Part shown: one piece after another, positions 15,985 to 23,092 of the stretch
Numbering within the stretch: position 1 is the stretch's first letter
Layout: each line of letters begins with the position of its first letter
Assembly (NCBI GenBank): GCA_002840245.1
Contig: PHAA01000031.1
Span: 1-34,220 of the forward strand
From: Firmicutes bacterium HGW-Firmicutes-15
GTDB taxonomy: Bacteria > Bacillota > Syntrophomonadia > Syntrophomonadales > Syntrophomonadaceae
DNA: 34,220 bases
Direction: 5' to 3'
The notes under the pieces: generated by a model
The model's database searches: none
Seen by the model: the letters and a program-made list of their open reading frames with translations, nothing else
What the model was told of the DNA's origin: nothing
Translations under genes and position numbers: made by a program

Positions 15985-16015
15985 AATCACCATACTATCT
16001 ATTACCTTTGGTGAT
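15985..16015. promoter_or_regulatory. Inverted repeat in the fdhD leader (possible operator)
   Basis: ATCACCA (15986-15992) and TGGTGAT (16009-16015) form a perfect 7-bp inverted repeat with a 16-bp spacer, between the ackA terminator and the fdhD ribosome-binding site. It could be a regulator site or a leader hairpin. I do not recognise the regulator, and it does not match the ModE consensus. Confidence 0.35.
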
Positions 16016-16043
16016 CATTTCCATTAATATCAACAAAAAAAGT

Positions 16044-16067
16044 AAAGCGGGAGAAGACTCCCGCTTT
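16044..16067 (-). terminator. Intrinsic terminator after ackA
   Basis: AAAGCGGGAG pairs perfectly with CTCCCGCTTT (10 bp, 4-nt loop). On the minus strand it is followed by ACTTTTTTTG. It lies 15 bp beyond the ackA stop and separates pta-ackA from fdhD-mobB. Confidence 0.92.
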
Positions 16068-16081
16068 ATCTGTAATACAAT

Positions 16082-17275
16082 TTATTTGGCTAATGTATAG
16101 GTATCTCTAGCAATAACCAATTCCTCATTCGTAGGAATCAGGAATATTTTCACCTTGGAATCGGGGGTAGATACATCAACTTCTTTGCCTCTAACCTTGT
16201 TCTTAGCAGTATCCATTTTAATACCCAGGGCTTCCAGGTCTTTACAGATCTCTTCCCTAGTCCCTATTCCATTTTCTCCAACACCAGCAGTAAAGACGAT
16301 ACAGTCACAGCCATTAAGCTTAGCAATATAATTGCCGATGTAGCCCTTAATCTTGTTGTGATATACGTCTAGTGCCATTTGCGCTCTTTCATTACCTGCC
16401 TCGGCAGCTTCTATTACATCCCTAAGGTCGTTGGAGACTCCGGATAATCCTAACAAACCAGACTTCTTATTGAAGTAGTTGTTGGCTTCGTTGGCATCCA
16501 GGTTCAGTTTATCCATAAGGAAGAACACGATGGCCGGATCGATATCACCAGAACGGGTTCCCATTACCAAACCTTCCAGAGGGGTAAAGCCCATGGAGGT
16601 ATCAACCACTTTGCCGTTGCTGATTGCTGCCATACTAGCGCCATTGCCCAGATGTAGAGTAACAATCTTGCAATCTTCATAAGCTTTGCCCAGCATTTCA
16701 GCCGCACGGTGAGCTACATAGAAATGAGATGTCCCATGGAAGCCATATCTTCTAACCTTGTACTTCTCATATACATCATAAGGTAGTGCATACATGAAGT
16801 TAGCAGGAGTCATGGTCTGATGGAAAGCAGTATCAAAAACCGCAACATGTTTAACATTAGGCATCAGTTCTTCGCATGCCTCGATACCCATAAGGTTGGG
16901 CGGGTTATGAAGAGGTGCGACATCGAAACAATCCCTAATGACCTTCTTGACCTTATCATCTATTACTACTGATTCAGCAAAGTCTTCACCGCCATGAACG
17001 ACGCGATGTCCAACAGCACCAATTTCGTCCATACTCTTCAAACAACCGTATTCAGGGTTGATGAGAACTTCTAAGACTAGCTTCATACCAGCCGTATGGT
17101 CAGGCAAATCCTGCTTGATTAAAACATCGTCCTTGCCGGTCGGTTCGTGTTTGAGGGTTGTCCCAGGAATACCCACACGATCAACCAGACCTTTTGCCAG
17201 TACTGATTCATCCGTCATATCCATTACCTGATATTTAATAGATGAACTACCGGCGTTTACAACCAAAACCTTCAT
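16082..17275 (-). CDS. ackA: Acetate kinase
   Basis: A 397-residue ASKHA-fold kinase making ATP and acetate from acetyl phosphate. Motifs include VVNAGSSSIKYQV (4-16), HRVVHGG, FDTAFHQTM, YGFHGTSH, HLGNGASM and FTAGVGENG. Length is normal (about 400). It is preceded by a strong site (GAAGGAGGAATT) and lies 58 bp after pta. In syntrophic fatty-acid oxidisers this pair provides substrate-level phosphorylation from acetyl-CoA. A terminator at 16044-16067 ends the operon. Redox control by Rex is suggested by the operator before pta. Confidence 0.98.
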   Translation of the reverse strand: MKVLVVNAGSSSIKYQVMDMTDESVLAKGLVDRVGIPGTTLKHEPTGKDDVLIKQDLPDHTAGMKLVLEVLINPEYGCLKSMDEIGAVGHRVVHGGEDFAESVVIDDKVKKVIRDCFDVAPLHNPPNLMGIEACEELMPNVKHVAVFDTAFHQTMTPANFMYALPYDVYEKYKVRRYGFHGTSHFYVAHRAAEMLGKAYEDCKIVTLHLGNGASMAAISNGKVVDTSMGFTPLEGLVMGTRSGDIDPAIVFFLMDKLNLDANEANNYFNKKSGLLGLSGVSNDLRDVIEAAEAGNERAQMALDVYHNKIKGYIGNYIAKLNGCDCIVFTAGVGENGIGTREEICKDLEALGIKMDTAKNKVRGKEVDVSTPDSKVKIFLIPTNEELVIARDTYTLAK

Positions 17276-17333
17276 TACATAATTCCTCCTTCATAATTAT
17301 AAAAAATTGAATCAGAAAGCCTGGATTAAAAAC

Positions 17334-18326
17334 CTAGGCTCTAACTGCGGTCATAGCCACCACGTTCACTATGTCTTCCACGCTACAGCCTCTGGACAGG
17401 TCATTAACTGGTTTGGCAATGCCCTGAAGAATAGGACCAATTGCTTCTGCTTTGGCTAATCTCTGAACTAATTTGTAGCCAATGTTTCCGGCGTTGCAAT
17501 CTGGGAATATTAGAACATTACACTGGCCAGCAACTAGGCTGCCCGGAGCCTTGGAAGAACCCACGCTTGGTACCAGGGCTGCATCCAATTGGAATTCTCC
17601 GTCCACTTTCAGTTCTGGGAATCTCTCTTTAGCAATATTGGTTGCTTCAATTACCTTATCAACTATCGGATCGCTGGCACTGCCTTTAGTAGAGAACGAT
17701 AGCATACCAACCTTAGGATCCTTCATGCCACAAAGGCTCATTGCAGTCTCTGCAGATGCTTTAGCAAATTCAGCTAATTGCTGAGCAGTTGGACTAATGG
17801 TTACTGCGCAGTCGGCAAATACGAATAGCCCGTTATCACCAAATTCACAATTTGGAACAATCATGATAAACGCCCCGGAAACAGCAGAAATTCCAGGAGC
17901 AGTTTTAATGATCTGTAGTGCAGGCCTTAATACATTACCAGTAGTATTTTCAGCACCGGCAACTTCACCATCAGCTTTATCCATTTTTATCATCATAGAA
18001 GCGAAAAAGAGGGGATCAAGCATGGTTGCTTTGGCTTTGTCCAAATCTACACCTTTGCTCTTACGCATTTCATAAAATGCTTGTACAAAGTCATCTAATA
18101 ACACTGAATTGGCCGGATCAATAATCTCGGCACCCGAAATGTCCGCACCGGCATCTCTAGCGGCAGCCCTTATGGCACTCTCATTCCCCAGCAGGATGGG
18201 ATGGGCTAACTTGTTGGCAATAATGTCTTTTATGGCCAGCAGAGTTCTTTTTTCTGTACCTTCCGGGAGAACAATAGTTTTACCTTTTTGAGCAGCCTTG
18301 GCTTTAATTTGTTCTAATAAACTCAT
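17334..18326 (-). CDS. pta: Phosphate acetyltransferase
   Basis: A 330-residue short-form Pta (catalytic domain only), converting acetyl-CoA and phosphate to acetyl phosphate. Conserved segments are VLPEGTEKRTL (19-29), KADGEVAGAENTTGNVLRPALQIIKT (starting near 117), FADCAVTISPTAQQLAEFA, MLSFSTKGSA and GPILQGIAKPVNDLSRGCS. The start follows AAGGAGGTTGAAG closely. It is the first gene of pta-ackA. The region upstream, shared with the divergent ylbM, carries a Rex-like operator and a likely -10 (TGATAAAAT, 18385-18393 on the minus strand). Confidence 0.97.
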   Translation of the reverse strand: MSLLEQIKAKAAQKGKTIVLPEGTEKRTLLAIKDIIANKLAHPILLGNESAIRAAARDAGADISGAEIIDPANSVLLDDFVQAFYEMRKSKGVDLDKAKATMLDPLFFASMMIKMDKADGEVAGAENTTGNVLRPALQIIKTAPGISAVSGAFIMIVPNCEFGDNGLFVFADCAVTISPTAQQLAEFAKASAETAMSLCGMKDPKVGMLSFSTKGSASDPIVDKVIEATNIAKERFPELKVDGEFQLDAALVPSVGSSKAPGSLVAGQCNVLIFPDCNAGNIGYKLVQRLAKAEAIGPILQGIAKPVNDLSRGCSVEDIVNVVAMTAVRA

Positions 18327-18362
18327 TCTTCAACCTCCTTATTTTGTAACCTGTTAATCACT

Positions 18363-18380
18363 TTGTGAAGCGATTCACCA
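18363..18380. promoter_or_regulatory. Rex (NADH/NAD redox repressor) operator upstream of pta-ackA
   Basis: The sequence TTGTGAAGCGATTCACCA matches the Firmicutes Rex consensus TTGTGAA-N4-TTCACAA at 13 of 14 defined positions. It lies just downstream of a probable pta -10 element (TGATAAAAT, minus strand, about 18385-18393), near the predicted transcription start, which is a repressing position. It is also about 50 bp upstream of the ylbM start on the other strand. No rex gene is in the window. Confidence 0.72.
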
Positions 18381-18429
18381 GTTAAATTTTATCACAAATT
18401 AATGTAATAGCGATAAATATTATGATATT

Positions 18430-19743
18430 ATGGTGGATACTAAAAGCAAAGGGGAAATACTTACGTCTGTTCTTGGAATTATAGCTGAATTCAACCCATT
18501 TCATAATGGACATCTACACCTCATCCAAACCGCCCGGCAGACTCAAGACTTCTCAGCGATTGTATGTGTGATGAGCGGTAATTTTCTGCAGAGGGGAGAT
18601 GTTGCCTTGTGCAATAAATGGGTGCGCGCCCGTATGGCCTTACAAGCGGGAGCCGATCTGGTCATTGAGCTCCCTTTTTGCTTCGCAGTGCGCAGTGCTT
18701 ACTTTTTTGCCCGGGGTAGTATTGAATTGTTATACAGAACTACGGCGGTAAGCCACCTAGCGTTCGGGAGCGAAAGCGGCATGCTAGGAGAACTGCAATC
18801 CATCTCCACTATTATTGCCCATGAAAACCAGGAATATAAAACCCACCTTAAATATCACCTGGACCAAGGACTCAGTTTTCCTTCAGCTAGAGCCCTCGCC
18901 ATACGGGCTATCATTGGAAAGCAGGTTCCCGGCCTTGAGCAAATAATTATGCAACCGAATAATATACTAGCTCTGGAGTACTTACGCGTACTGGAACAGC
19001 AATCCATACCGCTGAAGCCTTTGACCATCGCCAGAAAAGGTTCCGGTTATAACAGCCTGGAACTTTCACCTTATGCTAGCGCCAGTGCTATTCGCCGTGT
19101 CCTGTTATCTCCCTCTGAAGATATCCGGATTGAAGACTCTATGCCCCTCGACAGCCTGGCATTACTTAATCAAGAAATCTGTGCAGGACGTGCTCCGGTT
19201 ACCATTGATGCATTAGAACAATCCATACTGGGCAAACTGCGAACTATTCCCCTGAAAAAGCTACGCCAAATATACGAAGTTACTGAAGGTCTGGAAAATC
19301 GTATTAAGCAAGCAGCCATTTCCAGTGGTACGCTGGAAGAACTTCGGCAATCTATAAAGTCCAAACGGTATAGCTTAACTCGGATTAACAGGATCCTCCT
19401 GTACTCATTGCTGGATGTAGAAGGAGAACAAATGCTAAGCTTCGACCAGCATGGCCCATTATATATGCACATCTTAGGTTTTTCTACAAAAGGGCAGAAA
19501 ATCCTGCAAACCATAAAAAATAAATCAAAATTGAGGGTTCTTAATCGTGGCAGCGAGGTAAAAAAAGCCTGCCAGGATACTAGTGATCCAACTCTACAGG
19601 CTATGCTCGGATTAGATGTACGTGCCACGGATATCTACTGCCTATTGTATCCCAATTCTTCCACCAGACATGGTTCCCAGGATTTTACCACCTCCCCCGT
19701 GATAGTCGGCGATGATGCTAACGCCCAAACGCTTCTATCTTGA
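18430..19743 (+). CDS. tmcAL: Nucleotidyltransferase YlbM / TmcAL (tRNA-Met cytidine acetate ligase)
   Basis: A 437-residue member of the YlbM family. The nucleotidyltransferase motif FNPFHNGHLHLI (25-36, HxGH) and the family blocks VMSGNFLQRGDVAL and WVRARMALQAGADLVIELPF follow in order. In B. subtilis TmcAL uses acetate and ATP to make N4-acetylcytidine at the wobble base of elongator tRNA-Met. The adjacent acetate pathway is notable, but a functional link is only inference. The conserved part begins at VLGIIAEF (residue 14), and ATG at 18430 lacks a clear ribosome-binding site, so the start is uncertain. Its 3' end overlaps the convergent patatin gene by 26 bp. Confidence 0.9.
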   Translation: MVDTKSKGEILTSVLGIIAEFNPFHNGHLHLIQTARQTQDFSAIVCVMSGNFLQRGDVALCNKWVRARMALQAGADLVIELPFCFAVRSAYFFARGSIELLYRTTAVSHLAFGSESGMLGELQSISTIIAHENQEYKTHLKYHLDQGLSFPSARALAIRAIIGKQVPGLEQIIMQPNNILALEYLRVLEQQSIPLKPLTIARKGSGYNSLELSPYASASAIRRVLLSPSEDIRIEDSMPLDSLALLNQEICAGRAPVTIDALEQSILGKLRTIPLKKLRQIYEVTEGLENRIKQAAISSGTLEELRQSIKSKRYSLTRINRILLYSLLDVEGEQMLSFDQHGPLYMHILGFSTKGQKILQTIKNKSKLRVLNRGSEVKKACQDTSDPTLQAMLGLDVRATDIYCLLYPNSSTRHGSQDFTTSPVIVGDDANAQTLLS

Positions 19744-20503
19744 GCTTTATTTCCTCAACTTTTTCCTGGGCAGCCTTTCTGCCCAAATCCACAACTTCAC
19801 GAGATTTATCAAACTCACGCGGATTGATGTGACCAACAGCTGGTTGGATAAGGACATCAGCGTGAGCAAAAATACTATCAAAGTGAATTTTCGACATAAT
19901 ATCCAGTGAGGTTAAAATGACATCCATGGTATTTTTTATCGCTGTCTTCTTACCCGACCCAAAGGTAACATCTATAGCAATTACCAGATCGGCTCCCATG
20001 TCCTGAGCTACCTTGATCGGTAACCGGTCACTAACCGCGCCATCTACCAGCACCATTTCGCCCTTAATTACCGGCGCAAATATACCTGGCAAGGAAATGC
20101 TGGCTCTTACCGCTTCCGCAACTAGACCCTCGTCTATAACCACACTTTTCCCGGTAATAAGGTCAGTGGCCACTACTGCCACTGGAAAATCTAATTCCCC
20201 AAAGCTTTTCTTTTTGGTCACTAAATCCAAAAAATCGCTTACCCTTTTTCCAGAAATAAAGCCCATACGGGGAACACCAATGTCAAAAAGCATTCTGGTA
20301 TTCATGTACTCCACCATCTTATCGAGCATATAAATATTGGCACCACAGGCATAAATCGTTCCTACCATCGCTCCCATGCTGCTGCCTACAATCAAATCAA
20401 AGGGAATCTGATTTTCCAAAAAAACCTGCAATATCCCAATATGGGCAAGGCCTCTGGCGCTTCCAGCTCCCAACACCAATGCCACTTTCGGTTTCTGGGC
20501 CAT
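19718..20503 (-). CDS. Patatin-like phospholipase (RssA/YlbK family)
   Basis: A 261-residue patatin-domain protein. It has the oxyanion-hole glycine segment LGAGSARGLAHIG (11-23), nucleophile Ser42 in GSSMG (40-44) and the catalytic aspartate Asp154 in DGA (154-156), so the Ser-Asp dyad is complete. A general acyl-ester hydrolase activity is expected; the substrate is unknown. B. subtilis ylbK is the equivalent neighbour of ylbJ and ylbM. The gene is transcribed divergently from ylbJ and ends inside the ylbM 3' end. Confidence 0.9.
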   Translation of the reverse strand: MAQKPKVALVLGAGSARGLAHIGILQVFLENQIPFDLIVGSSMGAMVGTIYACGANIYMLDKMVEYMNTRMLFDIGVPRMGFISGKRVSDFLDLVTKKKSFGELDFPVAVVATDLITGKSVVIDEGLVAEAVRASISLPGIFAPVIKGEMVLVDGAVSDRLPIKVAQDMGADLVIAIDVTFGSGKKTAIKNTMDVILTSLDIMSKIHFDSIFAHADVLIQPAVGHINPREFDKSREVVDLGRKAAQEKVEEIKLKIEAFGR

Positions 20504-20583
20504 ATCAAATCTTTCCCCCTCATTCTAAGAGTTCCATACCTTTGCATATATATAGTTTAAACAAAAGAACGGAGTGTCTTATT

Positions 20584-21771
20584 TTGAGCAAATATTCAAG
20601 TTATTTTTTTACTGCGCTTATTCTAATACTAACCGCTTTTATGTTAATAAATCCCCGAGAAACTGTAATCGCTGCTTCCCTCGGATTTCAATTATGGTAT
20701 TCAACCGTATTCCCCGCCCTGTTTCCCTTTTTTATCGTAGCCGAACTGCTGGTTGCCCTGCATTTTGTAAACTTATTAGGAATTTGGCTGGAACCAATTA
20801 TGCGCCCGGTTTTTCGACTACCAGGCTGTAGTTCTCTAGTTTTAGTTATGGGCTTTACCTCAGGCTTTCCGGTAGGTGCTATACTTACCCGAAAACTATA
20901 TGATAAAAAAATGCTAACTGCAGATGAAGCTGAGAGACTAGTCTCATTCACAAATAATTCCAGCCCTCTTTTTATCGTGGGAGCCATCGGCGTAGGAATG
21001 TTTGCCAACCCTGCTGCCGGTTACCTCCTGGCTATCTCCCATTACCTATCCAACCTGCTATTAGGCTTACTATGGAGGTTTAAAGCACAAAAGCCAAAAC
21101 TATCCGGTAGTTCTGCCCAGGGCCAGCTCCGGAAAGAAGATCCGGTTTTCGCAGATACAAACGAAAGCCATGAAAAAATAGCCAGCATGGGCAAAATCCT
21201 GGGAGATGCCATAAAAAGTGCTCTCAATAATATCTTTGCGGTAGGTGGCTTTATCATAATCTTTTCAGTATTAACCCGAATGCTTTCTTTTTGGGGATTT
21301 ATTGACATGATGGCAGATGGGCTGGTAAAACTATTCACTTTTATGCACATGTCGTATCCCCTAGCTTACGGCTTGAGCATGGGTCTCTTCGAAATCACCA
21401 TGGGAGCAAAAACCGCCATAGCCGCAAGTGACCCGGAAGCACTTCCTACATTACTGGTCGTTAGTTCTATTCTGGCCTTCAGCGGCCTATCAATCATTGC
21501 CCAAATCATGAGCATCGTAGCGGGAACTCCGGTACGCTTATCTTTTTATCTCTTGGCTCGTACACTTCAAGTCATGCTTTCTCTAGCTATAACTTGCGTT
21601 GTTTACAGATTTTTCTTCGCTGATAGTATAATCACCATGGGGTTCACGCCTCCACCCATTTACAAGGTCCTATACTCCTTCAATGCCTGGACCTTCTCCT
21701 TGTACAGCATGCTGGTTGGCCTGATTATTATACTGATTATGCTAGGGCTAGCATGGTGCAAGAAATATTAA
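20584..21771 (+). CDS. ylbJ: Sporulation integral membrane protein YlbJ
   Basis: A 395-residue polytopic membrane protein with many hydrophobic helices and nucleoside-recognition (Gate) type segments such as TSGFPVGAILTRKLYD and FTNNSSPLFIVGAIGVGMF. In B. subtilis YlbJ is a sigma-E-dependent sporulation protein needed for heat-resistant spores. The open frame runs upstream into the divergent gene, but TTG at 20584 is preferred because GGAG lies 9 bases before it and the protein then begins MSKYSSYFFTALILILTAF, a membrane segment. CATATATATAG at 20544-20554 resembles a sigma-E -10, but a matching -35 was not convincing. Its stop overlaps the convergent NtpH-like gene by 4 bp. Confidence 0.92.
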   Translation: MSKYSSYFFTALILILTAFMLINPRETVIAASLGFQLWYSTVFPALFPFFIVAELLVALHFVNLLGIWLEPIMRPVFRLPGCSSLVLVMGFTSGFPVGAILTRKLYDKKMLTADEAERLVSFTNNSSPLFIVGAIGVGMFANPAAGYLLAISHYLSNLLLGLLWRFKAQKPKLSGSSAQGQLRKEDPVFADTNESHEKIASMGKILGDAIKSALNNIFAVGGFIIIFSVLTRMLSFWGFIDMMADGLVKLFTFMHMSYPLAYGLSMGLFEITMGAKTAIAASDPEALPTLLVVSSILAFSGLSIIAQIMSIVAGTPVRLSFYLLARTLQVMLSLAITCVVYRFFFADSIITMGFTPPPIYKVLYSFNAWTFSLYSMLVGLIIILIMLGLAWCKKY

Positions 21772-22235
21772 TATTCGTCGTTGGTCAAATCTTGCCTGAT
21801 TTGATCCCTACCCTGAATTACCGTATCCAGACCTTTGCGCAACACAAACTCAATATGGCTGAGAAGCCCATCGGCATATTCCTCGGCATCCCGGCGTATT
21901 TGCTGTCCAACCTCCTCGCCTTTAGCCACAATATCTTCAGCCACGCTCATAGCATTCCTCGTAATTGCGTTATCGTCCACCATGCGAGCTGCTTCATGTT
22001 TGGATTGCTCCATATAGTTTTCCGCCTCGGTGCAGGCTTCATGTACAATCCTTTCTCTTTCTGCCAAAAGCAGTTTTGCCGTTTGCAGTTCTTCTGGCAA
22101 TATAGCCCGCATCCGGTCTACCCGATCCAGAAAACGATTGGTTTCCACCAGGGATTTTCCACCTGTTAATGGAACTTTTCGGGTTCCTTTAAGCAAAAGC
22201 TCCATCTCATCTAATATGCGAAAAATCTCCATCAT
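21768..22235 (-). CDS. Coiled-coil protein resembling V-type ATPase subunit H / ATP synthase b (hypothetical)
   Basis: A 155-residue, highly charged, mostly helical protein without a membrane segment. It starts MMEIFRILDEMELLLKG and has a long coiled coil rich in Glu, Arg and Ala (about 45-120). Such genes are often annotated as NtpH-like or ATPase and recur beside rsmD/coaD/ylbJ in Clostridia; the function is unknown. The ATG at 22235 is preferred because GAGGAGG lies 8-10 bases before it; an ATG at 22253 lies upstream of that site. Its 5' end overlaps the rsmD 3' end by 29 bp, so the two are one transcript. Confidence 0.72.
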   Translation of the reverse strand: MMEIFRILDEMELLLKGTRKVPLTGGKSLVETNRFLDRVDRMRAILPEELQTAKLLLAERERIVHEACTEAENYMEQSKHEAARMVDDNAITRNAMSVAEDIVAKGEEVGQQIRRDAEEYADGLLSHIEFVLRKGLDTVIQGRDQIRQDLTNDEY

Positions 22236-22803
22236 GCTTCGTATCCTCCTCATGTATACTATAATAATTCAAATTTGACTCTCCATAGTTACTTACACGA
22301 TCCCTTTGTAACTGATTGAATGTGGGCAGAATATCCTTTTTACGGGGCGTCCGTATCACCACAATTCCATCCGATTCCAGAATGTCCACATTTCCCAAGG
22401 CACCCATTACCTCATTAAAAATTCTCTCATTGGTAAAAGGTGGATCTATATATATCAGTTCAAACCGACTTACCTGCCGGTGTAAAAGCCCCAACGCTTT
22501 GAAAACATCACTGCGGTATACCTCATAATCACTTTCCAAGCCGCAATTAGCGAGATTTTCTTTTATAACTTTGATGGCTTCGCCAGAGCTATCCACAAAA
22601 ACAACTTTTTTAGCGCCCCGACTGAGAGCTTCAATACCAACACTGCCACTACCAGCAAACAAATCCAAAAACTTCGATTCCATAACCCTATTTCCCAAGA
22701 CATTAAAAAGGGCTTCCTTGATCATATCGGTTATCGGGCGAGTATTAAGCCCCGCCGGAGCTTTCAGCCTCTTGCCCTTGGCCAAACCCGAAATAATTCG
22801 CAA
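22207..22803 (-). CDS. rsmD: 16S rRNA (guanine(966)-N2)-methyltransferase RsmD
   Basis: A 198-residue SAM-dependent methyltransferase. The N-terminus MRIISGLAKGKRLKAP is the family hallmark. Motif I LDLFAGSGSVGIEALSRGA lies at about 45-63, and catalytic motif IV IDPPF near 119. It modifies G966 of 16S rRNA in 30S assembly intermediates. The start is TTG at 22803 with AAGGAGAG 7 bases upstream. In many Firmicutes coaD follows rsmD; here an NtpH-like gene takes that place and no coaD was found in the window. Confidence 0.95.
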   Translation of the reverse strand: MRIISGLAKGKRLKAPAGLNTRPITDMIKEALFNVLGNRVMESKFLDLFAGSGSVGIEALSRGAKKVVFVDSSGEAIKVIKENLANCGLESDYEVYRSDVFKALGLLHRQVSRFELIYIDPPFTNERIFNEVMGALGNVDILESDGIVVIRTPRKKDILPTFNQLQRDRVSNYGESNLNYYSIHEEDTKHDGDFSHIR

Positions 22804-22911
22804 TATTTTTCTCTCCTTAATAAATTTCGATTAAAGGAATGAATTACCTCTTTTTGTTTATACTTTTTTGATTGTAACAGAAAAAATATTTATAAAAAAT
22901 GTCATTTCCAT

Positions 22912-22940
22912 GTATATTATTATAAATATCGGTAATGATA
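22912..22940 (+). promoter_or_regulatory. Sigma-G-like (forespore) promoter for the sRNA upstream of gpr
   Basis: GTATA (22912-22916) and AATGATA (22934-22940) are separated by 17 bp. They match sigma-G consensus GHATR and CATNHTA with one mismatch (A for the first C). A second, vegetative-type pair overlaps it upstream: TTGATT (22868-22873), 17 bp, TATAAA (22891-22896). Either could start a transcript ending at the terminator 23008-23033. Confidence 0.5.
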
Positions 22941-22945
22941 CTAGT

Positions 22946-23036
22946 ACTGGGTTGAAAACCTAGTAAACAAACCCTCCCCAACAACTTTACAAAATTCTCC
23001 TCTCCCCAAAATGGCGACTTCGGTCGCCATTTTAAT
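22946..23036 (+). ncRNA. csfG: Probable CsfG-type sporulation sRNA
   Basis: A roughly 90-nt transcript is predicted between the sigma-G-like promoter and a perfect UUCG-capped terminator. It would have a small 5' hairpin (CTGGGTT/AACCTAG), then an unstructured C-rich middle containing CTCCCCA twice (22974-22980 and 23002-23008), then the terminator. The repeats can pair with GGAG-type ribosome-binding sites. In B. subtilis the sporulation sRNA csfG lies, as I recall, in the ylbG-ylbH intergenic region, and ylbH is rsmD. This locus is likewise immediately upstream of rsmD, although divergent. Identification combines synteny and architecture, without an alignment. It could alternatively be an attenuating leader of gpr. 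Confidence 0.6.
23008..23033 (+). terminator. Intrinsic terminator with UUCG tetraloop
   Basis: AAAATGGCGAC pairs perfectly with GTCGCCATTTT (11 bp) around TTCG and is followed by AATTT. It lies between divergent rsmD and gpr, 59 bp upstream of the gpr start, so it must end a short independent transcript or act as a gpr leader terminator. Confidence 0.93.
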
Positions 23037-23092
23037 TTGGTGGATAAAATTCGGACAATTTAGCAATAATTATCTTAAAGGAGGTAGTGAAA

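Noticed and set aside
20479-20583. N-terminal extension of ylbJ starting at 20479
   Set aside because: It would overlap the divergent patatin gene start, is not membrane-like, and lacks a ribosome-binding site; TTG at 20584 has one.
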